In this document: in pieces, positions 1 through 9,914 of the stretch | Layout: each line of letters starts with the position of its first letter | How positions within the stretch are numbered: position 1 is the stretch's first letter | Assembly: GCA_047610145.1 (NCBI GenBank) | Contig: JBLFZF010000006.1 | Location: 1-52,273, forward strand | Length of the DNA: 52,273 nt | Direction of reading: 5' to 3' | Source of the DNA: CAJXZP01 sp047610145 | GTDB taxonomy: Bacteria; Bacteroidota; Bacteroidia; Flavobacteriales_G; Salibacteraceae | Position numbers and translations under genes: made by a program | The notes under the pieces: generated by a model | What the model saw: only the letters and a program-made list of their open reading frames with translations | What the model was told of the DNA's origin: nothing | The model's database searches: none

Positions 1-3000
1 GTCGATAATATAGGGGGTGTTTATGTCTGCGGGTATGTGGAACTTGCCGCTACATTTGATACTTTATCTATAACCCCTCAGGGAGTATCGAGTTTTAATT
101 TATATGAAAATTTTGTAGCTAAATACAATACCTCTGGAAATGCGCAATGGGTAAAGCATGGTACAAAAAGGAGAGCCTTGAATTTCACTTCTGGGGGGAA
201 TTCTCAAATGGAGTTTGAAAATGGGCATCTGTATTATTCGTCTTATTATGAGTATCAAGCAAGTACGAATACTAATTTAAACCGAACTTTTGATGGTAAC
301 TTGTTGCCTCTTCCAAACACTTCTGCTTTTCGTAGTGTCAATGTTTTTGTATTGAAAACAGATACAGGTGGAACGAACAGTTGGATAAAAACAATTATAT
401 CAGATGGTTCAAGTTTCCAAGAATCGGTGATTCCGGATGATATGATTATCAGGGATAATGGAAACGTCTTGATTCAGGGAAGGGCGCGTTCTGGAATTGA
501 TATAGGCTCAACGAATCTTACTTATTCCGGAAATACGTATATCATGTATTTAGTCGAACTAAATAGTTTAGGAATATATGAAGATTCTTACGTGATGGCT
601 GACGTTGGGTTTACAAACGCTAGTTCTTATGGATTAGCTGAAGATAACACCGGTAATGTTTATGCCTTGAATTATAGGTCTAATGCCGGGACAACCGTTG
701 TTTTAAATAATCTTATATTACCGGATAACGGAACCACGCTTTTGAAACTGGATTCTAATCTTACCTTAGATAAAGGTAATGTGATAACAACCACAAATAC
801 CTATAACAGCCTAATTACTAACTTAGATGTAAATGATGGTGGTGATTTAATTATTGGTGGGATTGTAAATGGTTCACTCACCTTAGCGGGTTCTTCTTTT
901 TCATTAGCCCAAAGCTATTTTATAGCTAGTTGTGACACCTCTTTTACGCATTTTAATTGGGCATTTAATTCAACTAACGTTAATACGACTGGTTCTTTTT
1001 CTAGCTATGCAAAAATGACGAGTTGTCATTATGTGAATAATGAGGTGATGGTTGCGACTGGTTACACTAGTTTGGCTAATCATTATTTTGGAGATTATTC
1101 TTCTGGAGTAAATTCTACACATGACGGTTTTGTGATGAAGTTAGTAGAATGTAAACCACAAAGCGTATCTATTTCGCCTCTTAATTCTGCTATCTGTGGT
1201 TCTGGTGGTAATGTTGTTCTCAATGGCACGTATATAAACGGAGTTTCTGCAAACTGGATGTCTTCTGCGGTATTGATTTCTGGAGCTAATAATGCTTCTT
1301 ACTTTGCCAATAATCCCGGTTCATATTCATTGCAGGTGGATAGTTTAGGGTGTAAGGATACCTCAAATGTAGCCACCATTATTTTGGGAAGTCAACCTAC
1401 GGTTACCGCACCATCTAATAGTTTATCTATATGTTCTAATGCGGGACAGGTGGATATTCCAGATGGAACTCCTAGTGGAGGTGTTTGGTCTGGAGCAGGC
1501 GTAGTGAACGATACTGTTTTTGATCCAGCGCTTACCGGTTCGGGTCCAAGTTTAATAACCTATACTTATACCAATGCACAAGGATGTTCTGGGACAGCCG
1601 TTCGAATAGCGAATGTGATTACTCCTCCGAGTTTGCAGTTAACAAGCAGTTTGCCTTCTTTTTGTGAAAATGATGCTTCGTATGGTTTAGGAAGTATGGT
1701 GTATCCTGCAGGAGGTACCTACGCTGGTAGCGGAGTGAACGCCAATGTTTTTAACCCTAACATTTCTGGCGTTGGAACTCACATAATAACCTATATGTAT
1801 TCTGCAGGTATTGGATGCTTGGATAGTATTTCTTTTAATTTAGTCGTGAACCCGAGTCCTACGATAATCTTTCCATCCTTTAACGCAATTTGCCAAACGG
1901 TTTTCTCTACCGCATTAAATTTAGCAATTCCAACAGGAGGAACGTATACCGGTAACTTTATTATTAGTAATAATTTTTATCCATTTTTATCGGGTCCGGG
2001 TACTTTTCCAATTACCTATTCGGTCTCTCAAAGCGGATGTAGTTCCTCTTTTACTCAATCTATACAAGTAGATGCACCGGTGTCCACTTCACTAAATAGT
2101 GTCCATGCATTTTGTCTCGATGATTCGGTGTACACGTTAACAGAAGGCTCTCCTTTTGGTGGGGTGTATTTGGTAAATGGAGTGATTGATACAGTGATAA
2201 ATGCGGCAGTTTTAGGTGCAGGAACACATGAATTGAGATATGCGTTTACCAATGCATGCGGAACAGATACCTCTTCGGTTAGCTTTGAGGTGAATGCACT
2301 TCCAGTTGTTCAACTAGGTGCTGTAGGTCCTTTATGTGAAAATGTGCCTGCTATTACCTTGAGTCAAGGTACCCCGGTTGGGGGTAGTTATTATGGGTCT
2401 GTGGTTAATGCAGGGATTTTTAATCCCTCACTGGCAGGTGTTGGTAATTCTACTATTTATTATTCATATTCTGATGGAAATGGATGTATACACCTAGATT
2501 CTACTTCCGTGAATGTAACGGCTAAACCAAACGCTATTCTTGCGGTAGATACGATGTTGTGTGTGGATAATGGCGTATCTAGTTTAATAGCTTCTATACC
2601 TGGAGGTACATGGACTGGCACTGGAGTTTCAGGTAATATTTTCGATCCTTCTGCTGCAGGTGTTGGAATTCATCCTGTTACTTATTTAGTATCGAACACT
2701 GCCGGATGTGCCGATACCTCTATGGCGGTTATTGACGTGAAAGGCTTGCCTACAGTAAGTTTAAACAGCTTTGCTCCCATTTGTAATTCAACGAGTTCAG
2801 CTATTCCATTAAATGGTGGGTTACCGTTAACGGGGGTCTATTCTGGAACTGGGGTAAATAATGGGTTTTTTAATCCGAGCGTTTCGGGGGCTGGCTTTCA
2901 TTTAATTACCTATACCTATACCGATACATTCGGTTGTGCGTTGTTTGATACGGCAACCATGACGGTAGACACATCAACAGTGGTAATGAGCTTAGCTACG

Positions 3001-5946
3001 TTACCAAATGTGTGTTTGAATGCCAATTCAATAATACTAAATGGTGGTTTACCCACTGGAGGAGTTTTTTCTGGAACAGCCGTTTCTGGCGGTAGTTTTA
3101 ATCCAGTTGTAGCTGGAGTCGGTAATTCAGAGGTGTATTATTCGTATACCGCTCCGAATGCATGTATCGCTACAATTTCTCAAACCATAACGGTTGATAC
3201 TTTGCCTTATGTAAATTTTGATTTGGTAACCAATTTATGCGTAGATGCGACACCGGTGGCCTTGGTTACTGGAAGTCCGGTAGGAGGGGTATACTCCGGA
3301 ACAGGTGTAATTGCAGGTGCTTTTGACCCGTTTGTAGCAGGTGTAGGGATAACAGTATTAACCTATACGTTTACCGATGGGAATGGATGTGTTAATTCAG
3401 CAGATAGAAATGTAGAAGTAGATCCTATACCCGTAGTTAGTTTAACTAGTTTTAGTGGAGTCTGTTATGATTCTGGAACCGTTGTTCTTTCTGGCGGTTC
3501 TCCCATAGGTGGAATCTATACAGGAACAGGAGTAATTAACGGTCTTTTTGATCCAGTTTCTGCAGGTTCTGGTTTTCATACTATTACGTATTCGGTAACA
3601 GATACTAATGGGTGTTCCAATTTTGTAGTTGATTCTATAGAGGTATATCAGCCTATTTCTACTCTAAGTACTATAGCGGATGTGTGTATAGATGCCGTGG
3701 CCTTTAGTTTAACAGGAGGTAGTCCCTTAGGAGGAGTATATTCTGGAGTGGGTATAAACGGAGGCCAGTTTGATGCATTCGTATCTGGAGCAGGAACTTT
3801 TGATGCTTTCTATACCATTACAGAAAACGGTTGTCCTGCAATCGATACACAAACAGTTACCGTAAACGCTTTACCAATTGTTAATTTACCGGGCTTTGTC
3901 GATGCCTGTGAATCGGATGTTTCATATTTGCTTTCTGGGGGCTTTCCATTAGGAGGTGTGTATTCGGGTAATGGCGTAAGTAACACTAATTTCAATCCAA
4001 ATTCTGTGGGAGTTGGGTTTCACACCATCACTTTTACTTATACCGATACTTCGGTTTGTGCTAATTCAGTCATAGATTCGGTTCGAGTTAATGCCAATCC
4101 TGTTTTAAGTCTGGTCCCATTTACAGATGTGTGTGAAAATGCTGCGGCCTTTACGCTGACCGGAGGGCTTCCAAATACAGGTGTTTATTTTGGTGCTGGA
4201 ATTGTAAATGGCATTTTTGATCCAAGTATAGCTGGAGTCGGAAACCATGTAATTAGTTATACCGATACAAATTCTTTTGGGTGTTCAGCTGTAGTAATCG
4301 ATACGATCGAAGTATTCTTAATACCTACAGTATCGTTAGCGGCATTTTCTACTGTTTGTTTAGACGCATCTCCCGTAGTTTTAAGTGCTGGCATACCTGC
4401 AGGAGGAATTTACTCAGGTACAGGCGTACTCAACGGAGTATTCGACCCATCTGTTTCAGGTGTGGGGGTGTTTGATGTTATATATGAATTCACCAATACC
4501 AATCAATGTGTGGTGTCGGATACTCAGCAAATTACAGTAAACGCCTTGCCTATTATTAGTCTTGCCAATCAAGATTCTTTATGTGTGAATGATTCCAGTA
4601 CTCCCTTACTAGGAGGTTTGCCAACAGGTGGTGTGTATGCTGGAACAGGAGTGACCAATGGTCTTTTTGATCCGTCAGTTGCTGGGATAGGAACTCATTT
4701 AATTACCTATAGTTTTACCAATACAAATGGGTGTACTAATGATTCTACGGTTTCTATAGTGGTTACCGGATTGCCAGGAGTTTCATTGGCCGCTATAGCC
4801 GCAATGTGTGATAACTTAGGAGTTGTAACTCTTTCAGGAGGTATGCCATTAGGTGGTGCCTATTCTGGAACAGGGGTGAGTAGTGGTGATTTTGATCCGT
4901 TGTTAGCCGGTGCAGGGGCTACTTTAATTACCTATACATATGTGGGTACTAATGGCTGTCAAAGCACAGATACAACTAGTATTCACGTTCACACAGCCCC
5001 ATTAGTGGTTAACTCAATTCAAGATACAGTGTGTATGGACGTGTTGTCCTTTAACTTATCGGGAGCAACACCAACAGGAGGTATATACTCTGGTTTAGGA
5101 GTGACGTCAGGAAGTTTAAATCCTTTCGTAAGTGGAACAGGTTTGATAGACGTAATATATACGTATACAGATAATACGGGCTGTATAGATTCAGATACTG
5201 GAGTTATTACCGTTGCCGACTTACCTATAATTGATGCCGGAAATGATGAAAGTATTTGCGAGGGTAATGCCTTGGTTTTAAATGTAACAGGAGCGAATGA
5301 TTACCTATGGAGTTCTGGTTCTACTGCTGATACAATTCAAGTTTCACCCATCCAAACGATAACGTATGCTGTTATTGGAACGAGTTTGTTTGGCTGTATA
5401 TCGTTTGATTCTGTTACGGTAACTGTCAATACCAATCCAATAGTAAGTTTAGGTGCCACAGATTCTTTATGTACGGATAGCGTTTTAACATTAGATGCCG
5501 GTTCTGGTTTCACCAATTACAGTTGGAGTACGGGGGCCTCTTCGCAAACATTAGTTGTCGGTCCGTATACAACGAGCCAAACGGTATCTTTTGATGTTAC
5601 CGCTACCGATGCTAACGGTTGTTTAGGAATGGATACGATTACACTTGATATTGTGAATTGTGGGCCAAATGGAATTGCCGATTTAGAGAGTGATTTATCT
5701 GTAACAGTGCATCCAAATCCGAATGCGGGCGTGTTTACTTTAGGAATTGTGGACTGGAAATCTAGTTCAGCTAAGATTAAAGTTGTTTCGGGAACAGGTA
5801 CAATAGTCCGCAATGAATTGCTCTATTTTAATAATGGGTCCATCATCCAAACCTTTGATTTAAGTAATGTAGCCAACGGTTTGTATTGGATTGTTATTGA
5901 AGGGGAACATGATATTTACCGCAAAGAGATTATAATTAATAAATAA
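1..5946 (+). CDS. Giant secreted repeat protein with T9SS C-terminal sorting domain (5' end outside window)
   Basis: The frame is open from base 1, so the start lies upstream; 1981 codons are visible. Residues 1 to about 385 look like beta-propeller (SBBP-type) repeats, with recurring phrases of the form GNVY/GDLIIGG. One Ig-like unit follows, then 17 units of about 75 residues (roughly 466-1740) built on C-x(n)-L-GG-xP-GGVYSGTGV-x-G-FDP-x-AGVG-x-ITYTYT-x-GC. Two further Ig/PKD-like units come next (motifs YLWSSGST and YSWSTGAS). The last 90 residues carry a type IX secretion sorting domain, with PNPNAGVF near residue 1905 and a terminal KEIIINK. The protein is therefore expected on the cell surface or released. 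Giant repeat proteins of this kind in gliding or biofilm-forming Bacteroidota are often adhesins, but no specific function can be read here. The paired cysteines in each unit probably form a disulfide. Confidence 0.9.
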   Translation, partial: VDNIGGVYVCGYVELAATFDTLSITPQGVSSFNLYENFVAKYNTSGNAQWVKHGTKRRALNFTSGGNSQMEFENGHLYYSSYYEYQASTNTNLNRTFDGNLLPLPNTSAFRSVNVFVLKTDTGGTNSWIKTIISDGSSFQESVIPDDMIIRDNGNVLIQGRARSGIDIGSTNLTYSGNTYIMYLVELNSLGIYEDSYVMADVGFTNASSYGLAEDNTGNVYALNYRSNAGTTVVLNNLILPDNGTTLLKLDSNLTLDKGNVITTTNTYNSLITNLDVNDGGDLIIGGIVNGSLTLAGSSFSLAQSYFIASCDTSFTHFNWAFNSTNVNTTGSFSSYAKMTSCHYVNNEVMVATGYTSLANHYFGDYSSGVNSTHDGFVMKLVECKPQSVSISPLNSAICGSGGNVVLNGTYINGVSANWMSSAVLISGANNASYFANNPGSYSLQVDSLGCKDTSNVATIILGSQPTVTAPSNSLSICSNAGQVDIPDGTPSGGVWSGAGVVNDTVFDPALTGSGPSLITYTYTNAQGCSGTAVRIANVITPPSLQLTSSLPSFCENDASYGLGSMVYPAGGTYAGSGVNANVFNPNISGVGTHIITYMYSAGIGCLDSISFNLVVNPSPTIIFPSFNAICQTVFSTALNLAIPTGGTYTGNFIISNNFYPFLSGPGTFPITYSVSQSGCSSSFTQSIQVDAPVSTSLNSVHAFCLDDSVYTLTEGSPFGGVYLVNGVIDTVINAAVLGAGTHELRYAFTNACGTDTSSVSFEVNALPVVQLGAVGPLCENVPAITLSQGTPVGGSYYGSVVNAGIFNPSLAGVGNSTIYYSYSDGNGCIHLDSTSVNVTAKPNAILAVDTMLCVDNGVSSLIASIPGGTWTGTGVSGNIFDPSAAGVGIHPVTYLVSNTAGCADTSMAVIDVKGLPTVSLNSFAPICNSTSSAIPLNGGLPLTGVYSGTGVNNGFFNPSVSGAGFHLITYTYTDTFGCALFDTATMTVDTSTVVMSLATLPNVCLNANSIILNGGLPTGGVFSGTAVSGGSFNPVVAGVGNSEVYYSYTAPNACIATISQTITVDTLPYVNFDLVTNLCVDATPVALVTGSPVGGVYSGTGVIAGAFDPFVAGVGITVLTYTFTDGNGCVNSADRNVEVDPIPVVSLTSFSGVCYDSGTVVLSGGSPIGGIYTGTGVINGLFDPVSAGSGFHTITYSVTDTNGCSNFVVDSIEVYQPISTLSTIADVCIDAVAFSLTGGSPLGGVYSGVGINGGQFDAFVSGAGTFDAFYTITENGCPAIDTQTVTVNALPIVNLPGFVDACESDVSYLLSGGFPLGGVYSGNGVSNTNFNPNSVGVGFHTITFTYTDTSVCANSVIDSVRVNANPVLSLVPFTDVCENAAAFTLTGGLPNTGVYFGAGIVNGIFDPSIAGVGNHVISYTDTNSFGCSAVVIDTIEVFLIPTVSLAAFSTVCLDASPVVLSAGIPAGGIYSGTGVLNGVFDPSVSGVGVFDVIYEFTNTNQCVVSDTQQITVNALPIISLANQDSLCVNDSSTPLLGGLPTGGVYAGTGVTNGLFDPSVAGIGTHLITYSFTNTNGCTNDSTVSIVVTGLPGVSLAAIAAMCDNLGVVTLSGGMPLGGAYSGTGVSSGDFDPLLAGAGATLITYTYVGTNGCQSTDTTSIHVHTAPLVVNSIQDTVCMDVLSFNLSGATPTGGIYSGLGVTSGSLNPFVSGTGLIDVIYTYTDNTGCIDSDTGVITVADLPIIDAGNDESICEGNALVLNVTGANDYLWSSGSTADTIQVSPIQTITYAVIGTSLFGCISFDSVTVTVNTNPIVSLGATDSLCTDSVLTLDAGSGFTNYSWSTGASSQTLVVGPYTTSQTVSFDVTATDANGCLGMDTITLDIVNCGPNGIADLESDLSVTVHPNPNAGVFTLGIVDWKSSSAKIKVVSGTGTIVRNELLYFNNGSIIQTFDLSNVANGLYWIVIEGEHDIYRKEIIINK
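1396..5220 (+). repeat. 17 tandem Ig-like coding repeats (~225 bp each)
   Basis: Seventeen consecutive units were counted in the translation. Each has an early cysteine, a GG(V/I)YSG(T)GV core, FDP or FNP, a (S/A)G(V/A)G turn, an ITYTYT-like strand and a closing GC. The units at the 3' end are closer to the consensus than the first four. DNA identity between neighbours is only moderate, so this is an old protein repeat rather than a recent DNA expansion. Confidence 0.9.
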
Positions 5947-5994
5947 GCGGGATTACATATTTCTGCTAGAGTAGTAAAGTAGAATTTATTAGGC

Positions 5995-6036
5995 AAAAGA
6001 AAGGCCGATAAGAATCTTCTTATCGGCCTTTCTTTT
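5995..6036. terminator. Bidirectional intrinsic terminator
   Basis: A perfect 20-bp inverted repeat (5995-6014 and 6017-6036) has a 2-nt centre. A GC-rich core (AAGGCCGATAAG) is flanked by A-rich and T-rich ends on both strands. It lies between the convergent repeat-protein and FAD-oxidoreductase genes and can serve both. Confidence 0.9.
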
Positions 6037-6048
6037 GAAATGATTTTT

Positions 6049-7605
6049 CTATTTGTTAGCAATCGCTACAGCCACACGAATACCATCTACCGCAGCGCTC
6101 ATAATACCACCAGCGTATCCGGCACCTTCACCCGATGGGTAAAAGTTTTTGATTTGGTCATTCTCTAATGAGTCGTTATTTCTTGGTATTTTAATAGGAG
6201 AAGAGGTTCTAGATTCTATTCCTACTATTTGTGCTTCATTTGTTAAATAACCGGGCATAGATTTACCCCATGTTTTAAAGGCACTTTGTAAGGGTCTAGA
6301 AATTTCTATAGGCAATAAATCACGCATATTAACCGATTTTAATCCAGGGATATACGAAGTCTCGTTCAACTCTTTAGAATATTTACCGCGAACAAAATCT
6401 TGTAATCTTTGTGCAGGTGCGACTTGACTTTCGCCACCCATTTCATAGGCTTTTTGTTCAATTTCTTTTTGGTATTCTACACCAGCCAAAGGACCATGTT
6501 CTTTACGATACTTACCGAATTCTTTTTCGCCTACCGTAACTACAATTCCAGAATTAGCAAAACGAGAATCACGTGTAGAGGTTGACATTCCGTTAACCAC
6601 TATTTCGCCTGGAGTTGTGGCAGCAGGTACAATAAACCCACCAGGACACATGCAAAACGAATACACCCCTTGTTTGCCAATATTGGTGACTAAACTATAG
6701 GTAGCTGCAGGTAAGTTTTTGTCTCGGTCACCTTCACAATGGTACTGAATGGAATCAATAATACGTTGAGGATGCTCTACACGAACACCTACTGCAAAAT
6801 CTTTAGACTCAATAGTAATTCCTCTTTCATGTACTTTTTCAAACATGTCACGAGCCGAATGGCCAGTAGCTAAAATAACGGCTTCTCCAACAAAGTCCGT
6901 TCCGTTCAATGTATTTACCCCTTTCATGACTTCATCTTCAATAATGAAATCTGTTACTCTTGTTTCGAAATGTACTTCACCTCCTGATTTTAAAATTTGC
7001 TCGCGCATATTTTTAATAATCTTCGGTAATTTGTTGGTTCCAATATGGGGGTGGGCATCAATTAAAATACCTGGAGTAGCACCAAAAGCGACTAAGGTTT
7101 CCATGACTTCCAAAACATTTCCTTTTTTCTTAGAACGGGTATACAGTTTCCCATCCGAGTAGGTTCCCGCTCCACCTTCACCAAAACAATAGTTAGAGTC
7201 TTCGCCTACAATGTTTTTGGTGTTGATGTTACTTAAATCCTTACGTCTCAGACTTACATCTTTACCTCTTTCTAAAATAATCGGTTTAATTCCGTTTTCA
7301 ATTAGCTTTAATGCGGCAAATAATCCGGCTGGACCTGCGCCTACAACCACCACTTTTTTCTTGTCGGTGACATCAGGGTAGGCACGCATGTAATCTTTTT
7401 CAGCTGGCTTATTTTCATTGACGTACACCTCTAATCGCAATCTAACTAAAACCTTTCGTTTACGTGCATCAATAGACTTACGTAAAGTGGTAATATGATT
7501 AATTTCACTTTCTTGAACTTCCAGTAATTTAGCGGTAATTTCTAATAATTTCTCTGAACTACTCGCTGCTCCAGGAGTCACTGCAATGTTAATTTCCTTA
7601 ATCAT
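6049..7605 (-). CDS. FAD-dependent oxidoreductase (COG2509-type dehydrogenase)
   Basis: 518 aa. An N-terminal region of about 80 residues resembles the small alpha/beta domain found before the Rossmann fold in this family. The dinucleotide-binding motif GAGPAG is at residues 89-94, followed by an acidic strand end (ILERG). Later motifs include CFGEGGAGTYSDGKLYTR, AVILATGHSARD and a C-terminal FYPSGEGAGYAGGIMSAAVDG, all typical of the uncharacterised FAD dehydrogenase group related to Rdr/YtfP-like proteins. It is probably cytoplasmic; the substrate is unknown. It lies 49 bp downstream of lgt on the same strand, so co-transcription is possible. Confidence 0.88.
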   Translation of the reverse strand: MIKEINIAVTPGAASSSEKLLEITAKLLEVQESEINHITTLRKSIDARKRKVLVRLRLEVYVNENKPAEKDYMRAYPDVTDKKKVVVVGAGPAGLFAALKLIENGIKPIILERGKDVSLRRKDLSNINTKNIVGEDSNYCFGEGGAGTYSDGKLYTRSKKKGNVLEVMETLVAFGATPGILIDAHPHIGTNKLPKIIKNMREQILKSGGEVHFETRVTDFIIEDEVMKGVNTLNGTDFVGEAVILATGHSARDMFEKVHERGITIESKDFAVGVRVEHPQRIIDSIQYHCEGDRDKNLPAATYSLVTNIGKQGVYSFCMCPGGFIVPAATTPGEIVVNGMSTSTRDSRFANSGIVVTVGEKEFGKYRKEHGPLAGVEYQKEIEQKAYEMGGESQVAPAQRLQDFVRGKYSKELNETSYIPGLKSVNMRDLLPIEISRPLQSAFKTWGKSMPGYLTNEAQIVGIESRTSSPIKIPRNNDSLENDQIKNFYPSGEGAGYAGGIMSAAVDGIRVAVAIANK

Positions 7606-7654
7606 ATGCCTTACTATTTTATTGAGTTGGATACGGAAATCGTAGCCGTTATGT

Positions 7655-8467
7655 TTATGCTTTAGTTACCGATTTTTGTGATCTCCAAATAAAGAATAAT
7701 CCAGTAAGTACTACAGGAATACTTAACCATTGCCCCATATTTAAAGTCATGCTTTGTTCAAAGGCTTCTTGGTTTTCTTTGAAAAACTCAACAAAGAAAC
7801 GGAATCCGAACACTAATACCATGAAAGCGCCAAAAAGAAAGCCTTCATTCTTACCTTTATTGAACTTCCAATATCCTTGATATAACAGGAGGAAAGTGAT
7901 CATATATGCAATGGATTCATACAATTGCGCGGGATGGCGTGTAATACCATCTCCTAATTGAACAAAGTTTACCGCCCAGGGTAAGTCGCTTGGCTTGCCA
8001 ACAATCTCTGAGTTGAAAAAATTCCCTAAACGAACCAGAGACCCTCCAAAAGCCATGGCTAAAACGGTACGATCTAAAATCCATAACCATGACTTTTTTG
8101 ATACCTTCTTAGACCATATCCATAAGGAAAAAATAACGCCAATTACTGCTCCGTGACTAGCCAATCCGCCTTCCCATATTTTTAAAATGTCTTCGGGGTG
8201 TTGCGAGTAATAAGGCCACCCATAAAAGAATACGTGACCAAGCCTAGCCCCTAGAATAGTTCCGATAAGAACGGTCATAAACAGCGAGTCCACCCATTCT
8301 GGATTCAGTTTTTCTCGTGCAAAAATATTTTCTTCTATTTTAAAACCTACCATAAAGGCAATGGCAAATAGAATCCCGTACCATCTGGGATGCAATGGCA
8401 AATTTTCAAATAACGAAGGGAAAATCTCGGGATTCATGTCCCATACTATGGTTGCAAATGTCATCAT
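7655..8467 (-). CDS. lgt: Prolipoprotein diacylglyceryl transferase
   Basis: 270 aa. It transfers diacylglycerol from phosphatidylglycerol to the lipobox cysteine of prolipoproteins in the inner membrane. Evidence is the Lgt signature GGSLVRLGNFFNSEIVG, the HPAQLYE motif, the conserved GARLGHVFFYGW segment and about seven hydrophobic segments. Two consecutive ATG codons (8467 and 8464) overlap the stop of the upstream lipoprotein gene in an ATGATGA arrangement, which suggests translational coupling. The substrate class of this enzyme is encoded directly upstream by two lipoprotein genes. Confidence 0.95.
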   Translation of the reverse strand: MMTFATIVWDMNPEIFPSLFENLPLHPRWYGILFAIAFMVGFKIEENIFAREKLNPEWVDSLFMTVLIGTILGARLGHVFFYGWPYYSQHPEDILKIWEGGLASHGAVIGVIFSLWIWSKKVSKKSWLWILDRTVLAMAFGGSLVRLGNFFNSEIVGKPSDLPWAVNFVQLGDGITRHPAQLYESIAYMITFLLLYQGYWKFNKGKNEGFLFGAFMVLVFGFRFFVEFFKENQEAFEQSMTLNMGQWLSIPVVLTGLFFIWRSQKSVTKA

Positions 8468-9501
8468 TGATCTTCTAAAATTGTTTGACTTTCTATAGGT
8501 AGAGAAGCGGTGTCATTTTGAATATTTTGTATTAAAAATGATTGAATATCTGCATCTTGAATCAACCCAGAAAGGGTATCTAACATCGCTGTTCTTTCTT
8601 CCGAACCAGTCCAAGTCGTTACTTCTTTTGCCGCTTGGAAACGCAAGTAATCTTGATAATAGGCTACCGTAAAAGCGCTATCTACAAAAGTGATTTGATG
8701 GAGGACATTAGCCGTGTTTACAGGGGCTCCAGATCTTGCCCATACATGGTTTTGAATGAAGGTATAAAATTCCGGGTTGTTCACCGCTTTTGTATCGTTG
8801 ACGTTTAGTGTATTTAAAACATCAAAATAGGAGATAGATAATTCAGTAGTATTCCCTTCAGTGGCAATTCTTTTAGAGGCATAGGCTTCTAAATAAGCGG
8901 CCATGAAATACAAGTTAGTTAAGGATTCTTGCTCCATAAAATAGGTGCTTCCAGTAGGATGATTCACTATATACATGACTAATGCCGTATCTAGGTGTCC
9001 TCTCACTTGAGTGAGTTCCGTGACAAAATCTAACTCAGAATAAGAGTAATACGTAGACTGTTTAGCCGAAAATTGTGCGTGGGCTAAATACCGATCATAT
9101 AAATACCGAGATTCATATTTTAGTTGGCCAGAAAAATTAGGTTGAACCGAAGGTTTTGTCGCATCAAAATCTAATGACAGGCGCTTACCGCTTTGAATAA
9201 AATAGAGACTTCTTACATGATCGTGTTCTAAAATATAATAGCCTTCTTCTAAGTCTAAAGGGCGCACAAAGATGCCGTTTGAATCTACTTCAATGTCTAG
9301 ATGGAAGGAGGATTCGATTCCCTTGATTTGATCTAATGGAGATAGAACGCTATACAAGCGTACCGTAGAATCTTGCAGGTTTAAAATCTCTGCATCTACT
9401 CCGTTTTTTACCGGTTTTTTCTTGGTTTCGTTACTGCAAGAGACAGTTGTAGCCGCAAGTATCGCTAGAAAAAAATATTTATATAACCGTGAACTCTGCA
9501 C
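8464..9501 (-). CDS. Lipoprotein of unknown function
   Basis: 345 aa from the GTG at 9501. This start is preferred because GGAGGG lies about 7 nt upstream and it yields a compact signal peptide (MQSSRLYKYFFLAI...) ending in the lipobox TVSC. An in-frame GTG at 9525 would add eight residues. After the Cys the protein is SNETKKKPVK, then a mixed alpha/beta body with a DUF4369-like beginning (residues about 35-120) and a helical second half, the layout seen in Bacteroidota lipoproteins that precede thioredoxin-like domains; no CxxC thioredoxin motif is present. It overlaps the upstream gene by 23 nt and lgt by 4 nt, so it sits in the aspS-lgt transcription unit. Confidence 0.7.
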   Translation of the reverse strand: MQSSRLYKYFFLAILAATTVSCSNETKKKPVKNGVDAEILNLQDSTVRLYSVLSPLDQIKGIESSFHLDIEVDSNGIFVRPLDLEEGYYILEHDHVRSLYFIQSGKRLSLDFDATKPSVQPNFSGQLKYESRYLYDRYLAHAQFSAKQSTYYSYSELDFVTELTQVRGHLDTALVMYIVNHPTGSTYFMEQESLTNLYFMAAYLEAYASKRIATEGNTTELSISYFDVLNTLNVNDTKAVNNPEFYTFIQNHVWARSGAPVNTANVLHQITFVDSAFTVAYYQDYLRFQAAKEVTTWTGSEERTAMLDTLSGLIQDADIQSFLIQNIQNDTASLPIESQTILEDQ

Positions 9502-9910
9502 TGAAATTCCCTCCGTTTGAAACACCTGTAACCTTGTAATACAAAGTGCCGTTAATATAGTAACCTTCCAGATCGGTGGCGAGTTGATACACGCCAGAAG
9601 TATTGATAATGTTGGTTAAGGCCGAGTTGCTACTTGTGCCGGATAGGGTGCATTCAAAAGAATCTCCACCTTGCGCATCAATTCTAATTTGTTTTTTATC
9701 AACTCTGCTTACCGTTAAGATAATTTGACTGGAGAAATTATTAGCTGGGTCATTCTCATAATTCACAATGTAATTACCGTTATAAGATCCCGCAATATTA
9801 CCTGTAATATCAGGGTTAGCGGTTACTGTAGGTGGTTGCTCACAACTCATAAATGTAGGAGCCGCCAATCCTAAAATAAGGAACGCTATTAGTTTCAATG
9901 CTTTTGTCAT
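9479..9910 (-). CDS. Small lipoprotein of unknown function
   Basis: 143 aa from the ATG at 9910, which comes just after the aspS stop. An in-frame start at 9946 inside aspS would give a poor signal peptide. The N-terminus MTKALKLIAFLILGLAAPTF ends in the lipobox MSC. The mature part is beta-strand rich (NIAGSYNGNYIVNY, QIILTVSRV, GTLYYKVTGV, AEFTVI), probably a small lipocalin-like or jelly-roll barrel. No family was recognised. It forms a row with the next lipoprotein and lgt. Confidence 0.75.
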   Translation of the reverse strand: MTKALKLIAFLILGLAAPTFMSCEQPPTVTANPDITGNIAGSYNGNYIVNYENDPANNFSSQIILTVSRVDKKQIRIDAQGGDSFECTLSGTSSNSALTNIINTSGVYQLATDLEGYYINGTLYYKVTGVSNGGNFSAEFTVI

Positions 9911-9914
9911 ACGT

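Noticed and set aside
1396..5220. Tandem repeat array that could be mistaken for a CRISPR or satellite array
   Set aside because: The period (about 225 bp) is too long, DNA identity is only moderate, and one open frame runs through all units: it is a protein repeat.
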